A stretch of DNA of 64,000 nucleotides from Amphiura filiformis (GCF_039555335.1 NC_092646.1:26713780-26777779); one strand, 5' to 3'. Counted from the first letter of the stretch, positions 25,101-35,479 are shown. The notes: generated by a model not told the origin, from the letters alone. Numbers and translations are program-made.

Positions 25101-28100
25101 ATTATATTTACATTTAACCCTAACAAGCCTGAATACTACAAAACACTACAAACAACTTCACTGCATGTGGGATGATGCAATCAGCCTAGTGATATTTAGT
25201 GATATATGGCCCGATCAGCGTAAGACCCTTTGCTAAGTGTCGGCGACCTAGTGCTTGGCATGTGAGGGGTCTCAGCTTTGAATCCCACCCAGAGCAAACA
25301 ACTTTTTTTGTTTTCTCTCTTTATTTCTCCCTTCTTTCCCTTCCAGTCACCAAAAACCCTTCGGGCGTTAGGGCTAATTAGTTAATGTAAGAATGAGATT
25401 ACTTGTGAAATTCTACTATAAATTGGATACCTGAGTAAAAGAAGGGCCCATCTCCATCAACAGGTTTTCGAAGGTATTAACCAAAAACACAATATTTGGA
25501 AAACTTTTAAGAGACAGACTGTTTTCATCTTGAGGAGACCTTTAGTACTGGTACATGAACATACATGTTATTAGGCCAAAAAAAAGGTTTGTCTCAAAGC
25601 TTGCACGCGCATTTGTAAAATCGCGAGATTTGAAAAACGAGAAATGCAGAAATTTATTTTATTTCAAAAAAAAATTTTTTAAATTAAATTAAACTTTTTT
25701 TCTCAAAATACCATAAAAACACAAAGTCGGGAATAAAAAAAAAAAAATTGCATTTCGCATTTGTTTTTTGCCTTATCTACAATAATATAGAATAAGGTAT
25801 GGTAATACCAAAAAGTTCCTTTTCTGTACATGTAGGACTAATATCCATAGTTAGACTAAGGTGATTTGTAGTGTGCATACAAGCTTGTAAGTCTAATCAC
25901 TGTCAACATTACTTACGTTTTACACTGCCAATCGTCTTCATTAAAGAGGCCTCTGCTCCTCTCAGCCATATTCTTGCCAATGGCTATTCCTCCTGCTTTG
26001 ATTGTGGCACTGCTCGTCTTCTCTGTAATGTCAATTGTCAAGTCAAGAATTTACTCATAGTGACTATGAAATAACAGTAGGCCTACAATTCAGTGCTGGA
26101 AAAAATGCAATATTTCCTGGGAACATCATCAAAATTTCCCTCCAAGTTTGCAAAATTTCCCTCCAGTATTGAAAATGTTCCCATTATTTCTTATGTATAT
26201 CTTTGTTTAGAAGACAAAAATTTCCCTCCCAATAGCAAAATTTCCCTCCAAAGAGCAAAATTTCCTGGGAACATGGTTCTCAAGTTCCCCACTTTTCAGG
26301 CATGAGTACAAACTTTATTTATTTCCTTCTTTGATTTTCTCTCTCCTTTTCTTTTTCCTTCATCTTTTTCTTTACCCCTCTTTCATTTTTCCTTACTTCC
26401 TTCATGATCTTACAGACTCTTTACATTTACACCTAATATACATAAATCTATTATCTATTATGGTTCATCAGCCTTGGTTTTTTACCAGATGATGTTTCTT
26501 CTTTACAGCACACTAGCTACTTTTATGATGCTTTCCTGTGTTCTGTTTTTGTGTTGTCTTTGTATTTTGACAGAGGAGCATGTTGTAATTTGAAATCTGC
26601 CATACCCTTGTGGAAGATTTTTAGAAACATCTGCCACACAGGGAGTAAGTTTTTTGAATGGAATTGGCCAGGGTTAATTATTTTGAACCCATACTCCCCC
26701 CCTGTATTATGGCTTTACCTATATTACATTGTATCTTTCACAACTGGAGTGAGTATTTCAAATGAAATTACCCAATTGTTTATTCTATTTGAAACCCATA
26801 CTCCCTCTGTGGAAGACTTTAGCTAAATCTTCTACAGGGAAAGTGTGGATTTCAATGGAATAGCCCCATGTAGATTCTAGCAGGACTCACCTGCACCACA
26901 TCTGTTGCACTGGGTTCTCCTTGCAAAGTTGACATTTCCACAACTGAAAAATATATCAAAAGATTTTTTTTTAATATAAAATGTTTTCATATCATTTGTT
27001 GATGGTTTCTTTTCAAATTTCAATCTCATTTTACTAATAATCATAAAGTTACATCAAAATTCCAAAAAAATGATTTGGCCTAGGAATGAACTAGAACACC
27101 CACGTAGATGGCCCTGGTCTGTGAACATGGCCCACAAACTTTATTGCCCATTAGCTGGCCAACAACCGGCCAGGATTTAAACATCTATAGACAAGAAAAT
27201 ACACACACAAAATTACAAGATTGCACTTTACATATCATAAACATATTGAAAACAAAAAGAAGGATGGTCCTATAATAATATCTTCCCTACCGAGTGTCAC
27301 GCTACATCATTACACTAAGCTTCCACAGAAAAATTGCTCTCGTTTGCTCTGATTGATGTGTGTCCTGTTAACGCAGCTGTGTACTCTAGACATTGTTTCT
27401 TTCACGAAATTGAGCTTTTTTGATATGTTTGCCCTTTAATACAGGCCATCATTTATTTCAAATTTTGGAAAATTATGATCCTCCATATTGGGACCATCCT
27501 GAGTTACTTGAGAAGTCTAGCTTATTTGCTCACAAATAGCTTCACATTTGAGGCTAGAGTCCTGAGCTAAATCTTGTAGAAATCAATGAAGAATGACACA
27601 GTATAACGCAATGGAAGTTCGGAAGTAAACACAGCCGTTCACGACAGGTAATCGCATCAAAAATGTTGGTAAAATTGCACTCCAACTAAATTTTAGACTG
27701 AGCACTCAAAATAAGTATTGTAACTAAATTGTGTGCAAATTATTCAAAGCTAGAGTTCTCAAGTAACTCCTGGGGCTAGACAAGACCGAATCATTAATTG
27801 TCATCTACCAACTCGATTTAGATGGGCACAGATGCATGTAACATTCAGACTCAGAAATCTGACGCGAATCCGTGAATTGATTCGCGCAAAGATTCTCGTA
27901 AAACATCAACCAGGTGAATCCATACTGGATTCGCGTAGTGCATTGGCAGTTTACAGAAAGAAAAAAATATGTACCAAGTTTGACTCCCAGTTTGACTATT
28001 TATTAGGGTGCATCAGATGCCCCTCATGTCAATGGATTCATCTGTCCCTAGTCTTAAAATGTTCCTATTGTCACAAAACTAACATGTGCCAAGTTTGAAT

Positions 28101-30657
28101 TAATTCGGAGGTCGTCCTGGGGGCCACCGAGGGCCTAAAGTGACAATGTGCGTTCCTATGTAGTAAAGTCTGTTGACCCCTGTACCATTCCCATTAGAGG
28201 TCGATCGTACAATCTAAAATAGCTTCCATATCAAAACCGTTAAGACTTAGAAGCTCAAATCTTTTGCGCTTATAGTACTGATAATCATCTTGAATCGGTG
28301 ATAAAATTAATCACCAACAAAATGAGCATGTGTGGAATTGGCACAAGCGCCCTCGATACAAAATTTCAGTGAAATAGGCATTTTGTGGTAATTTTTACTT
28401 CAAATTTTACAAATGTTGATGTCCTGGTTGTCATTACACTTTTACAAAGCAGATTTTCTGAACTTTAGATCAATATATAATACATATTAACAACTTTCAG
28501 TGTGAAATAAAGTATTATAGCACTTGGTTAAGACAGAAATTATAGATTTTCCCAAGAATATGGACTGTGGGGGCGCTTTTGACAATAAAACACACACAGT
28601 CATTTCTTTGGAGATGGATTTTCATCACAGATTCAAAGATGATTATCAGTACGCTTAGCTCCCAAGATTTGAGCTTCTAAATCCAAACGGTTTTGATATG
28701 GCAGCTACTTTAAATTGTTCGATCGGCTTCTAATTGGAATTGTACAGGGGTCAACGAACTTTACTACATAGGAACACACATTGTAACTTTAGGCTCTCGG
28801 TGGCCCCCAGGACGACCTCCGAATTAATTCAAACTTGGCACATGTTAGTTTTGTGACAATAGGAACATTTTAAGACTAGGGACAGATGAATCCATTGACA
28901 TGAGGGGCATCTGATGCACCCTACTATTTATACTTCATTTTTTAAGCAACCGAACCCCCAAAATGGCGAATCATGGTATACTATAATTTACTTAAAATAA
29001 TCATTAATAATTTGTACAATAATACAGATTTGAGAGGGCATTTTAAAAGCAAAACAGCCATTGGTTGCAGGCCGATCTTTAGTTCGCCAGAGTCGCCATC
29101 TTGGATGACTAAATCAGAAAGTATGCAGGCAGTATTTTTTTTTCAATCATTGTGCAGCGGGAGCGGGATGTAGATTTGCGCGAATCAAGGATTTTCGCAA
29201 AATTCTCATGCAAGAATCCAAATGGATTCACCCGCACTGCCACGGATTTCTAGGCCTGACATTGGTTCTGTGCATGTAAAATTTTGCCTGTGCATGCCAA
29301 ATTTTGTGAATTGACCCCTGGTTAGCGTTCGTATTGTGTCGGACAGTTGGACACATGAAAATATTTATTGAGAGTTAAGTCACACACTATTTGCTCGAGA
29401 AGTCCAGCCACGAATTTGCTCACCGATGAGCTTCACATTCGAGGCTTGAGACTGTTGCATTTGAAATCTAGTTGGAGCCCCTGAATTAAGCATGACACTG
29501 TGTAAATAATCGAAGGTCCAAACCTCAAAAACGTGCCATAGTTTTTGGGTCCCATTGTACCCTATAAATGGATCGGGGATTCTGGCTTGTGTTGTGATTG
29601 GTCGCTCAGATTAGTCACGATTATCGCACTTTCAGTTTCCCACGCGTTTGAACGGGAATTGGATTGCCTACTTTTTCGATGTCTAGTGAGCAAATTTTTC
29701 AATATTTTGAGAAAATGATGTCAAATTTTCTATTCTGTATTGTTTGGTAATAATGTCTTTTGCCAATAGTATGTTTAAAGTTGTAATTTTGTGTTTTTGA
29801 TCGCAAAGATCGGATATTTTCGTTCGATTCAATTCTGAACCCTTTGCAAGGGTGCCGATTTCGCAGAACTTTGACGATAATTTTGCCTTTTGGACACTAA
29901 AATGCTTTCGATCCTTAATTTTGTTTCAACCGAGTCTTAAATTAGCAAGCACAATACGGTTGGTACCACTTTTATATACATTGATAAAATTTTAAAGATT
30001 TTTTTTCAAGTTTTTAACCGGCGCAAAGCGTTAAGTGTGTATTTCCCATTGACATCCAAAATGGGAAATACGAGTCTGATGGACATAGGAACGGCGTCCA
30101 TGAGACTCAGCGAGTCTAGCTCAGATCTTGTTTGAATTTAATATTTGTTCCTGTGATCCAGCAGCCAGCAACTTTGCACCCAAGTACGACAATCCCAGAG
30201 ACGGATTTATTTTAGGTGGGGCACCCGGCACGCCCCCCTAATTTTTGCAGAGCGGCGCCGCCCTCCCCACACGTACACATGCACAATCCACATGCACTAA
30301 TTTGCATCTGGAGCCGGAGCGGCACGCGCGCAGGCCCGACTTTGTCTTTGTGTGGGCCCGAGGGAGGTACTCATGGGCAGAAAAAAGGATTTATTTGAAA
30401 ATTTAACTTCAGATTTCATCTTCCAAGCTGTCTAGTTGCTGAATTCGGAAACCTGTACACATTTTGTACTGGGACCAGTTTTTTCATCACTCATTTTCTT
30501 TCTACTTTGGTTATCAAATCCCCTAAAATCCCGCAAGCAATTAGGAAAATATCACAATAAACTACAGTTCAAAAAGGTATGGTTATAAGTGTAGCTCTTA
30601 CCTTTGATCGGAACAAACCCAGTCCCCATCACTTCCCGAAAATTTACGGGCCGACAT
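18929..30657 (-). CDS. ZRANB2: ZRANB2: Ran-binding-type zinc-finger, RS-domain splicing regulator (complete, 8 coding exons)
   Basis: Minus strand. Coding exons: 30,657-30,602; 26,943-26,891; 26,022-25,917; 24,749-24,667; 23,515-23,436; 22,086-21,940; 19,875-19,652; 19,118-18,929. They sum to 939 bases, 312 residues plus stop, all in one frame with GT/AG borders; the human protein is about 320-330 residues. Zinc finger 1 is residues 13-34 (W13, C15, C20, N24, C31, C34) and finger 2 is residues 68-87 (W68, C70, C73, C84, C87), both RanBP2 type. A glycine-rich link with NERDNVEY follows, then FGRKKKKYRGK (127-137), an acidic stretch with DDDNLDAYKLD, and a long Arg/Ser-rich tail. In the known family the fingers bind single-stranded RNA containing GGU and the RS tail contacts spliceosome proteins in the nucleus, affecting alternative splicing. 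Start chosen because SDGDWVC matches the family N-terminus. Transposons fill introns 1, 2, 4, 5 and 6. Confidence 0.96.
19526..19588. repeat. Short tandem duplication GGTCACCTTCGGG in ZRANB2 intron 7
   Basis: TTCGTTAACAAAGGGGTCAC is followed 32 bases later by TCGTTATCGAAGGAGTCACC, two copies of one motif. Purpose unknown. Confidence 0.5.
19652..19875 (-). CDS. ZRANB2: ZRANB2 coding exon 7 (first part of RS domain)
   Basis: Residues 176-249: DDDDDGDLSAYALTDD, a proline/threonine spacer, then alternating Arg-Ser. Two donors are possible, TCAAG/GTAATC (used here) and CAG/GTCAAG; only the first keeps the frame into exon 8 with an Arg codon at the junction. Confidence 0.9.
19950..20200. other. 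Repeat-like intronic sequence, no gene
   Basis: Intron 6 of ZRANB2. Has GACCGACCCTAAATCCTGAA, which resembles GACCGACCCTA near 10,469, so it is probably an old interspersed repeat. Confidence 0.4.
20666..20902. mobile_element. GGGACCGTTCA-type MITE, diverged copy in intron 6
   Basis: Left end GTCCGTTCAATATTCACATT, right end GGAAATATTGAATGGTCCC in inverted form, with inner GGGAGTTTTGACC against AAACTCCCACTACCC. Same family style as 9,842 and 32,464; the left terminal base pairs are degraded. Confidence 0.65.
21353..21618. mobile_element. GGTTTGTCTCAAAGCT foldback element, copy 1
   Basis: TTAGGCAAAAAA then GGTTTGTCTCAAAGCTC at the left, GAGCTTTGAGACAAACC then a T tract and GGGCCTTAG at the right. 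It lies in ZRANB2 intron 6. A second copy in the other orientation is at 25,571. Confidence 0.8.
21940..22086 (-). CDS. ZRANB2: ZRANB2 coding exon 6
   Basis: Exactly 49 codons, residues 127-175: FGRKKKKYRGK, then a proline-rich and an acidic stretch ending AYKLDSD. Donor CTGAT/GTAAGT. Confidence 0.95.
22137..23004. mobile_element. 868-bp foldback element in ZRANB2 intron 5
   Basis: Ends AGGTGGTAC and GTACCACACACCT, flanked by TA (22,135-22,136; 23,005-23,006). The arms are about 350-390 bp and include TATTATAGGGGCAAGGAATC and GATTCCTTGCCCCTATAATA; the loop is near 22,490-22,590. Its left edge is 50 bases from the exon 6 acceptor. Confidence 0.85.
23436..23515 (-). CDS. ZRANB2: ZRANB2 coding exon 5
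   Basis: Residues 100-126: GYGGGYNERDNVEY and the acidic DSDGEFDE. Acceptor GATCAG/GT, donor GATGAG/GTAAGG. Confidence 0.94.
23980..24033. repeat. Palindromic TTTCAAATGGA family, copy 9 (end fragment)
   Basis: GGAATCTTCCACAAGGGGTG followed by ATTAATGGAATAGCCCAA, the right end only. In ZRANB2 intron 4. Confidence 0.55.
24255..24642. mobile_element. 388-bp foldback element next to ZRANB2 exon 4
   Basis: Left end TCGCTGGGTGGGAAAAACCT, right end AGGTTTTTCCCACCCAGCGA, a perfect 20-base inverted repeat; inner arms include AAAACCTCATA and TATGAGGTTTTG. It ends 24 bases from the exon 4 donor. Confidence 0.85.
24667..24749 (-). CDS. ZRANB2: ZRANB2 coding exon 4
   Basis: Residues 72-99: CGNVNWARRNECNLC, the rest of zinc finger 2. 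Acceptor TAATAG/T, donor ACAG/GTAGGT. A foldback element begins 24 bases past the donor. Confidence 0.95.
24857..24918 (-). CDS. Possible alternative first exon of ZRANB2
   Basis: An ATG at 24,918 opens MKTSELTTSADDKEVPRTRS, ending CTCCAG/GTAAGC at 24,857. Its 62 bases leave two bases of a split codon, the phase that exon 4 (108 bases away) accepts. A transcript starting here would skip finger 1 and the first Cys of finger 2. No homology is recognised for the peptide, so this could also be a chance ORF with a donor-like site. Confidence 0.35.
25235..25385 (+). mobile_element. tRNA-derived SINE in ZRANB2 intron 3
   Basis: Degenerate A box (GCGACCTAGTGCTTGGCA) and B box (CTTTGAATCCCACCC) in tRNA-like spacing, then a T-rich body and CCTTCGGGCGTTAGGGC at the 3' side. 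The phrase AATCCCACCCAGAGC is common in animal tRNA SINEs. Confidence 0.65.
25571..25787. mobile_element. GGTTTGTCTCAAAGCT foldback element, copy 2 (partial)
   Basis: TTAGGCCAAAAAAAAGGTTT then GTCTCAAAGCTTGC; the interior matches the reverse complement of the 21.4-kb copy (GCGAGATTTGAAAAACGAGA). The far arm is shortened. In ZRANB2 intron 3. Confidence 0.7.
25917..26022 (-). CDS. ZRANB2: ZRANB2 coding exon 3
   Basis: Residues 37-71: linker KAGGIAIGKNMAERSRGLF and W68, C70 of zinc finger 2. Acceptor ATTACAG/AG, donor AAAAC/GTAAGT. Confidence 0.95.
26573..26871. repeat. Palindromic TTTCAAATGGA family, subtype 2, copy 10
   Basis: CTTGTGGAAGATTTTTAGAA and TGCCACACAGGGAGT at the left; CTCCCTCTGTGGAAGACTTT and GGATTTCAATGGAATAGCCCC at the right. 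Its right end is only 20 bases from ZRANB2 exon 2. Extra sequence lies in its middle. Confidence 0.75.
26891..26943 (-). CDS. ZRANB2: ZRANB2 coding exon 2
   Basis: Residues 19-36: CGNVNFARRTQCNRCGA, the rest of zinc finger 1. Acceptor TTTTCAG/T, donor GCAG/GTGAGT. Confidence 0.95.
28004..28923. mobile_element. hAT-like foldback element with 8-bp target duplication
   Basis: Begins TAGGGTGCATCAGATGCCCC and ends GGGGCATCTGATGCACCCTA, a perfect inverted terminus. The exact octamer CTATTTAT stands on both sides (27,996-28,003 and 28,924-28,931), the signature of hAT insertion. The arms are long, about 380 bp, and no transposase remains. Located in ZRANB2 intron 1. Confidence 0.9.
29170..30185. 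other. No gene seen (ZRANB2 intron 1)
   Basis: A segment at 29,393-29,510 resembles 27,508-27,610 in direct orientation, and the flanks of the hAT-like element (about 27,826-27,950 and 29,170-29,285) look like imperfect inverted repeats of each other, suggesting an older element around it. Confidence 0.4.
30602..30657 (-). CDS. ZRANB2: ZRANB2 coding exon 1
   Basis: Residues 1-18 and part of 19; carries W13 and C15 of zinc finger 1. Donor CAAAG/GTAAGAG. Confidence 0.93.
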
Positions 30658-30867
30658 TTTGTTATTGACAAAATTGAATATTGATCACAAATCGATTTTA
30701 TCGTGTATGATGAGCACCAACGATGCAGTCGCTCAATGTATTTTCAGAGCTTTTCAGAGCTTTTCAGGAATTGGAAATGAGGCGGGGTGGTTGGGGAGAT
30801 TTTTCCCGGGGGCCTCTTTCAAGGGAAGATCCTACAACGTAGCTGCCGGGGGGCAAAATTGCCTATA

Positions 30868-30917
30868 TCAGTTCGGGGCACTGCTAATTCAAAGACGTCT
30901 GTGATATCAAAGACGGG
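30868..30917. repeat. 50-bp inverted-repeat partner of 36,443-36,493
   Basis: ATATCAGTTCGGGGCACTGC then TAATTCAAAGACGTCTGTGA; the reverse complement is found 5.5 kb to the right with few changes. It lies just upstream of ZRANB2 exon 1 and is followed by two more copies of a GTGATATCA(A/C)A-like motif. Confidence 0.7.
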
Positions 30918-30989
30918 TCAGTGATTTCACATACGGGGTCTGTGATATCACATACGTCGTGCTTTTTTTTACAGTTTGGGGCTAGATGC

Positions 30990-32462
30990 AGCACATCGGA
31001 AAGAAGGTGACTGTATCGGAATATGCTTTCCTATGTTTAGCAAATATCTGCCTGTGCAAACATCATATCTATCTGTGCAAATTCTGACAAATGGTCCCAG
31101 AAAACACTTAGATTGGCAAAATCGAACCATATCCAACGTTTTGAAAAAACAAAAAATCCCAAGTCATGGGGGGAGTGAATATTTTGGCAAGGCAAAAAAG
31201 GAGGGAACAATGAATTTTTGGCCAGTCAACGAGGGGGGAGGGAGCCATTTTTGGCACGCATTGTGGCGGCAACTTTTCAAAAATATATTCAAAAATGACT
31301 TGAAAATGGTAGGCCCCTACGGAAACGTTCAGGCCTAACCTCGTGCATGGCCTGACTCTTGCACACGTGCATGGGATGAATTCGGAGAAATATGGACACT
31401 TGTATTTTATTAATAGGGGTAGGGTTATGTTATGATTAGGTGGCTCAAAATAGATCAACAAATTACGGTAAACCAGGCGCGTGCCCATTGCCCAGGGAGT
31501 GGGGCTTTGGGGCCTGCAGCCCCAGGTCTTTAAAAAAATGAGGGAGACAGAGAGAGAAAGAGAGAAGGGAGAGGGAGGGAGAGGAAGGGGAGTGACAGAG
31601 CAGTGGCATAGCCAGGCCCGTTTTTTTGGGGGGGGGGTGCTGATTTTGAAAAAGTGGTTCTTTTTTTTCCAGGGGGCGATTTTGTAAAAAGTGGACCTTC
31701 TTCACAAACTTTGGACCTTTTTTTGTCTTAATAAGCATAAAAACATATTTTTTTGCTCGCTTCACGGTCGTAAATTAGGATTTTTTGAGGACTATTGCCC
31801 CACCGCACGGTCCCACTCTGCGTCCGGGTCTGGGCCCGGGCCTGGGCATAGCCAGTGGGGTAGTATAATGCCCCTAAAAAATTGGGCGGAAAAGGAGGGA
31901 AAGGAAAGGTCTACTTTTTCGGTCTGATTTCCCAAAAATTGAAAGAAATAACCCGACAACTGAAAACATATATAAAATAACTGCCAATACCGGAATGAAA
32001 TGTTACAAAAATCAGGACAAAATATTAGCAAAACTGGGTTGAAAATTTTGTTTTGCCACAGCCACCCAGGCTCATTTCAATATCCGGGGATTTTTAGGCA
32101 AACAAAAGGGGGGAAAAGTGGAAAGAAAACAAGGAAGAAAACAAGAAGAAACGAGTCATTGCGCATCATAATTTATGATAATTGAAATGCTTGAAATTTG
32201 TGACGGGAAGTCGCATCCACTGGAAATCCATTCTAAAATATCATATATATCATATATATTCATATTTTATTTCCATAAAAATCAAAGACATTACATAAAA
32301 AATAATATATAAACACGGTACATATGGAGGAAAAGGCTGGAAGACCACAAAGGTCTGAAAGTTAGCCTTTCCCTGAAATCAAATGAAATTAACAAAATAA
32401 ATCAAAATCACATAACATAACCAAAAGACAAGGGAGGGGGGTGCTCACGGAAAAGATTAATT
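30990..32462. other. No gene seen
   Basis: Repeat-like, with G-rich runs and GGCATAGCCAG fragments (31,605 and 31,847). A purine-rich GAGA stretch lies at 31,540-31,590. Open frames here are short and without family resemblance. Confidence 0.45.
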
Positions 32463-33599
32463 AGGGACCGTTCATTATTTCTACCGGAGGGGGGGCCGGG
32501 AGCAGACAGAAAGTCACTGCCGAAAACTATATGACCCCCCCTTCTCCGATAATAAAAACCATATGACCCCCCCTCCGAGCTACATGAAAATCATATGACC
32601 CCCCCCCCCAACCAAAATGGAAATTGCTGTGGAGGAGTGGGGTCTTTGTAATTTGGTTACAGGGATGTGCCATCACATCAGACCTTTGTAGCAGTGATGT
32701 CAGTGTGCATTTCATTAGGCAAGTAGCTAGTGGACGCTTAAAGCGCTGACGTATGCACACACGCAATGACGCGCAATAGATGCGCGCATGGATCACATCA
32801 CTGCCACATATCAGACTGAAAAATTATGCCTTTACTGTTTTTGCCACCCAGCTATCAGTATACCAATTTTTCACAAAATGCACCAAAATTTACCCTAATT
32901 GCAGTAATTTGGCACTTTTCTCCAAATATTGGTCTTTACGTAATAGCCACCCATCAATATACCAAAATCGCTGAAAAGGACCCCAAAATCGTGGCACATC
33001 CTCAAATACCTTCAACCAGGTAGAACCCCACTGGATATTTTAAAATGTTTTTTTTGTTTTTAATATTATTTATTTCACATGCATGTACACAGTTTTTGGT
33101 TCAAACTGCCACCCTAGTGCTCCAGCTAGTACATGTATGTACTTCAATACCACAGGTCCCTGAACAAACCACAGTGATATTATCCATAAGACTGATTAAA
33201 GTTACTGTTTTTTTGCACCAAGAATAATCTTTCAAGTGGCAGGTTTGGAAACTTGGGGTCAAAATTATTATAATTCATTAGTTTTATGTAATTAGGCTAA
33301 AATGGCTGTAAAATGAATTTATTTTGTTTTTTAATTTAAATCATTGACTTCAAAATTTCTTTTGTAAAGAGGTTGTAATTTAATTCAATCATACAGAATA
33401 TAAAAAATCAAACAAGTTTAATTTCTTCATTTATCAAACCATCTTAAATTGTAAATATGCATCAACTTCTCATACATGTTGATACTGGGTGCAGTACATA
33501 CCCCCTTTGGTGTAAAATGAATGAGTTGCAAAATCTTCTTCATCAGTATATTAAAAGGAATAAAAAGTAGTTTGTGACATCTTTTTTTTACCATACATA

Positions 33600-34129
33600 A
33601 ATCAGTGATGTATCGATCGGATCGGACTCAAGTCCACTTTTTGCTGGACTCGGACACAAACAGACTCGGTTCGGCTCACTTGGACACAGAAGGTCCAATT
33701 AGATCCATGTGAAATGATTATCTAAAAATGTCAAAATAGATCTCAAATTTGATTCCAAATTTGTTGTCATATTAAATATCCTACATATCCACCAAATTAT
33801 TTTTCTGTCACTTCCCAGAATCGTTACTGTTATCGTTAATGAAATAATTGGATAATTATACATATTTTAATAAATATTTTGACTGTATAAAAATATCTAA
33901 AATTTCTTTCATGGAACTTTCTAATTCATTAAACTCTTGAAAGAGAGAAACATGCACACAGACATGTACACCCCATCCATACATAGGGCTAGGGTGTCTG
34001 TGGTTTGTATGTGTTCACTACTCACTGGCTGGCTGCCACTGCACATTTGTCCAGAACATTTGTCCATCACACAACCATAATATAATTTCTGAAAGGGTGA
34101 ATTTCTATTAGTATTATTATTATGACGAC

Positions 34130-34187
<58 letters not shown>

Positions 34188-34700
34188 TTATTTTTCTATA
34201 ATGTATTTGAATACATTGCCCAAGTTTACTGTCATGGTGGTTTGGGGCGAGTCTTTGTAGTGTATGGAAATGACACCTGTGTGGGGTGGGGTTTGATAGT
34301 GGATGTGTATTGGGGGAGCAGTTTGGGGTGGTGTAGTTGTCTCTTTTCATTGTAAAAGAACAAAGAAGAGTTTGACCACAGCATTACTGTGCAGCAGCTT
34401 ATTATTCTTACAGTGTACATGTATATTTATGAAATATGGTTCAAAATTCTCTTATTTCAGCAAATTTGTATTGTACATAAATTTGTATTGGCAAATTAGA
34501 AGCAATATCTAGAATTTTTCTCCATTTTATGGAATGTTTTACCCAATGACCCATTTTTTCAAAATGTTATAATAAATTACTTAGTTTTGGTACAAATTTA
34601 TGTCAATTCACACCGTGGCAGGTGAAAAACAAGTCACAGATTTCTCCGAGGCCAGACTTAAGTCCGGACTAGGACCAAAGTGTCGGCCGACACGCAAAGT
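33600..34700. repeat. Imperfect inverted pair around a (GAT)n tract
   Basis: GATCGGATCGGACTCAAGTC near 33,615 and GACTTAAGTCCGGACTAGGA near 34,655 look like degraded inverted ends of an element nested in the 32.5-34.9 kb one. Confidence 0.35.
34123..34187. repeat. (GAT)n microsatellite
   Basis: About 20 GAT repeats after GACGAC. Reads as poly-Met or poly-Ser in different frames; not coding. Confidence 0.95.
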
Positions 34701-34982
34701 GCAAATCTAATGGTCAGGGGTCCAGGGCAATGTTCCAGATGGGGTCCAGGGGCGAAGCCCCGAAGCTCAGGATTTTTGATGTGCAAAACCATCTGACCCC
34801 CCTTTCAATAACTAAAAACCATCTGACCCCCCTTTTGCCTGACAAAAACCATCTGACCCCCCATGTATTCTCCGCCCCCCCCCCGGTAGAAATAATGAAC
34901 GGTCCCTTATATATAGAGATCAGTTTTGTTTTGAATTGATTGCGGAAATGTTTAACAGATTTTGAAGCTTTCAGATTTTTAT

Positions 34983-35475
34983 CTAAAGAATTCCAAAGAA
35001 TGGGACCTCTTGTACGTATGGCATGATCAAAAAAGACCTAGTTATGTAGTTATGTATGTCAGAACGTTTGGTAAAATAATTATCAAATGAACAGGGCAGC
35101 TCATTTATAGAGTGCCTGTACATGAATGTACCTAATTCCAGTGTGTACATATCTTCAACTTTTAATATGTTATAATTAGCAAACAATGACGCTGCGTGGT
35201 CTCTATAGTGAACGTTTGCCACCGTTCTAATAGCCCATTTTTTGAATTTTTACAATTTGATCTAAGTAAGTTTTACATGTATTTCCCCATAAAAGTACTC
35301 CATAATTTAAATAAGGCAATATTAACGTACAATAAAGTGTAAATAAAATACGACTTGGAACAAAATGTTTCAATTTATTCATGACACCAACATTTCTTGA
35401 AATTGTTCTAGATACGCAATCTATGTGACATTTCCAAGTGAGAGATTCATCTATTATTACAAGATATGAGTAAAA
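34983..35475 (-). pseudogene. Non-LTR retrotransposon fragment, C-terminal end of reverse transcriptase ORF
   Basis: Reading the minus strand gives a continuous, recognisable RT C-terminal region: DESLTWKCHIDCVSRTISR, LYCTLILPYLNYGVLLWGN, WAIRTVANVHYRDHAA, LFANYNILKVEDMYTLELG and FTKRSDIHNYITRS. This order is typical of the region after the catalytic domain in Jockey/CR1-group LINEs. The upstream RT core is missing, so it is a 5'-truncated copy. Confidence 0.8.
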
Positions 35476-35479
35476 ATAT

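Larger units (their letters stand above)
32464..34906. mobile_element. GGGACCGTTCATTATTTCTACCGG-ended element, 2.4 kb
   Basis: Left end GGGACCGTTCATTATTTCTA, right end TAGAAATAATGAACGGTCCC, with CCATCTGACCCCCC / CATATGACCCCCC blocks inside each end. The three-base flank TTA is on both sides, fitting PIF/Harbinger insertion. The 2.4-kb interior holds other repeats, so this may be a small MITE expanded by nested insertions. No transposase ORF. Confidence 0.7.

Noticed and set aside
28973..29173. Open frame beside the hAT-like element
   Set aside because: Short, no homology, and within repeat-derived intron 1 of ZRANB2.
34120..34355. Poly-Ser and poly-Met open frames
   Set aside because: Translation of the (GAT)n microsatellite.
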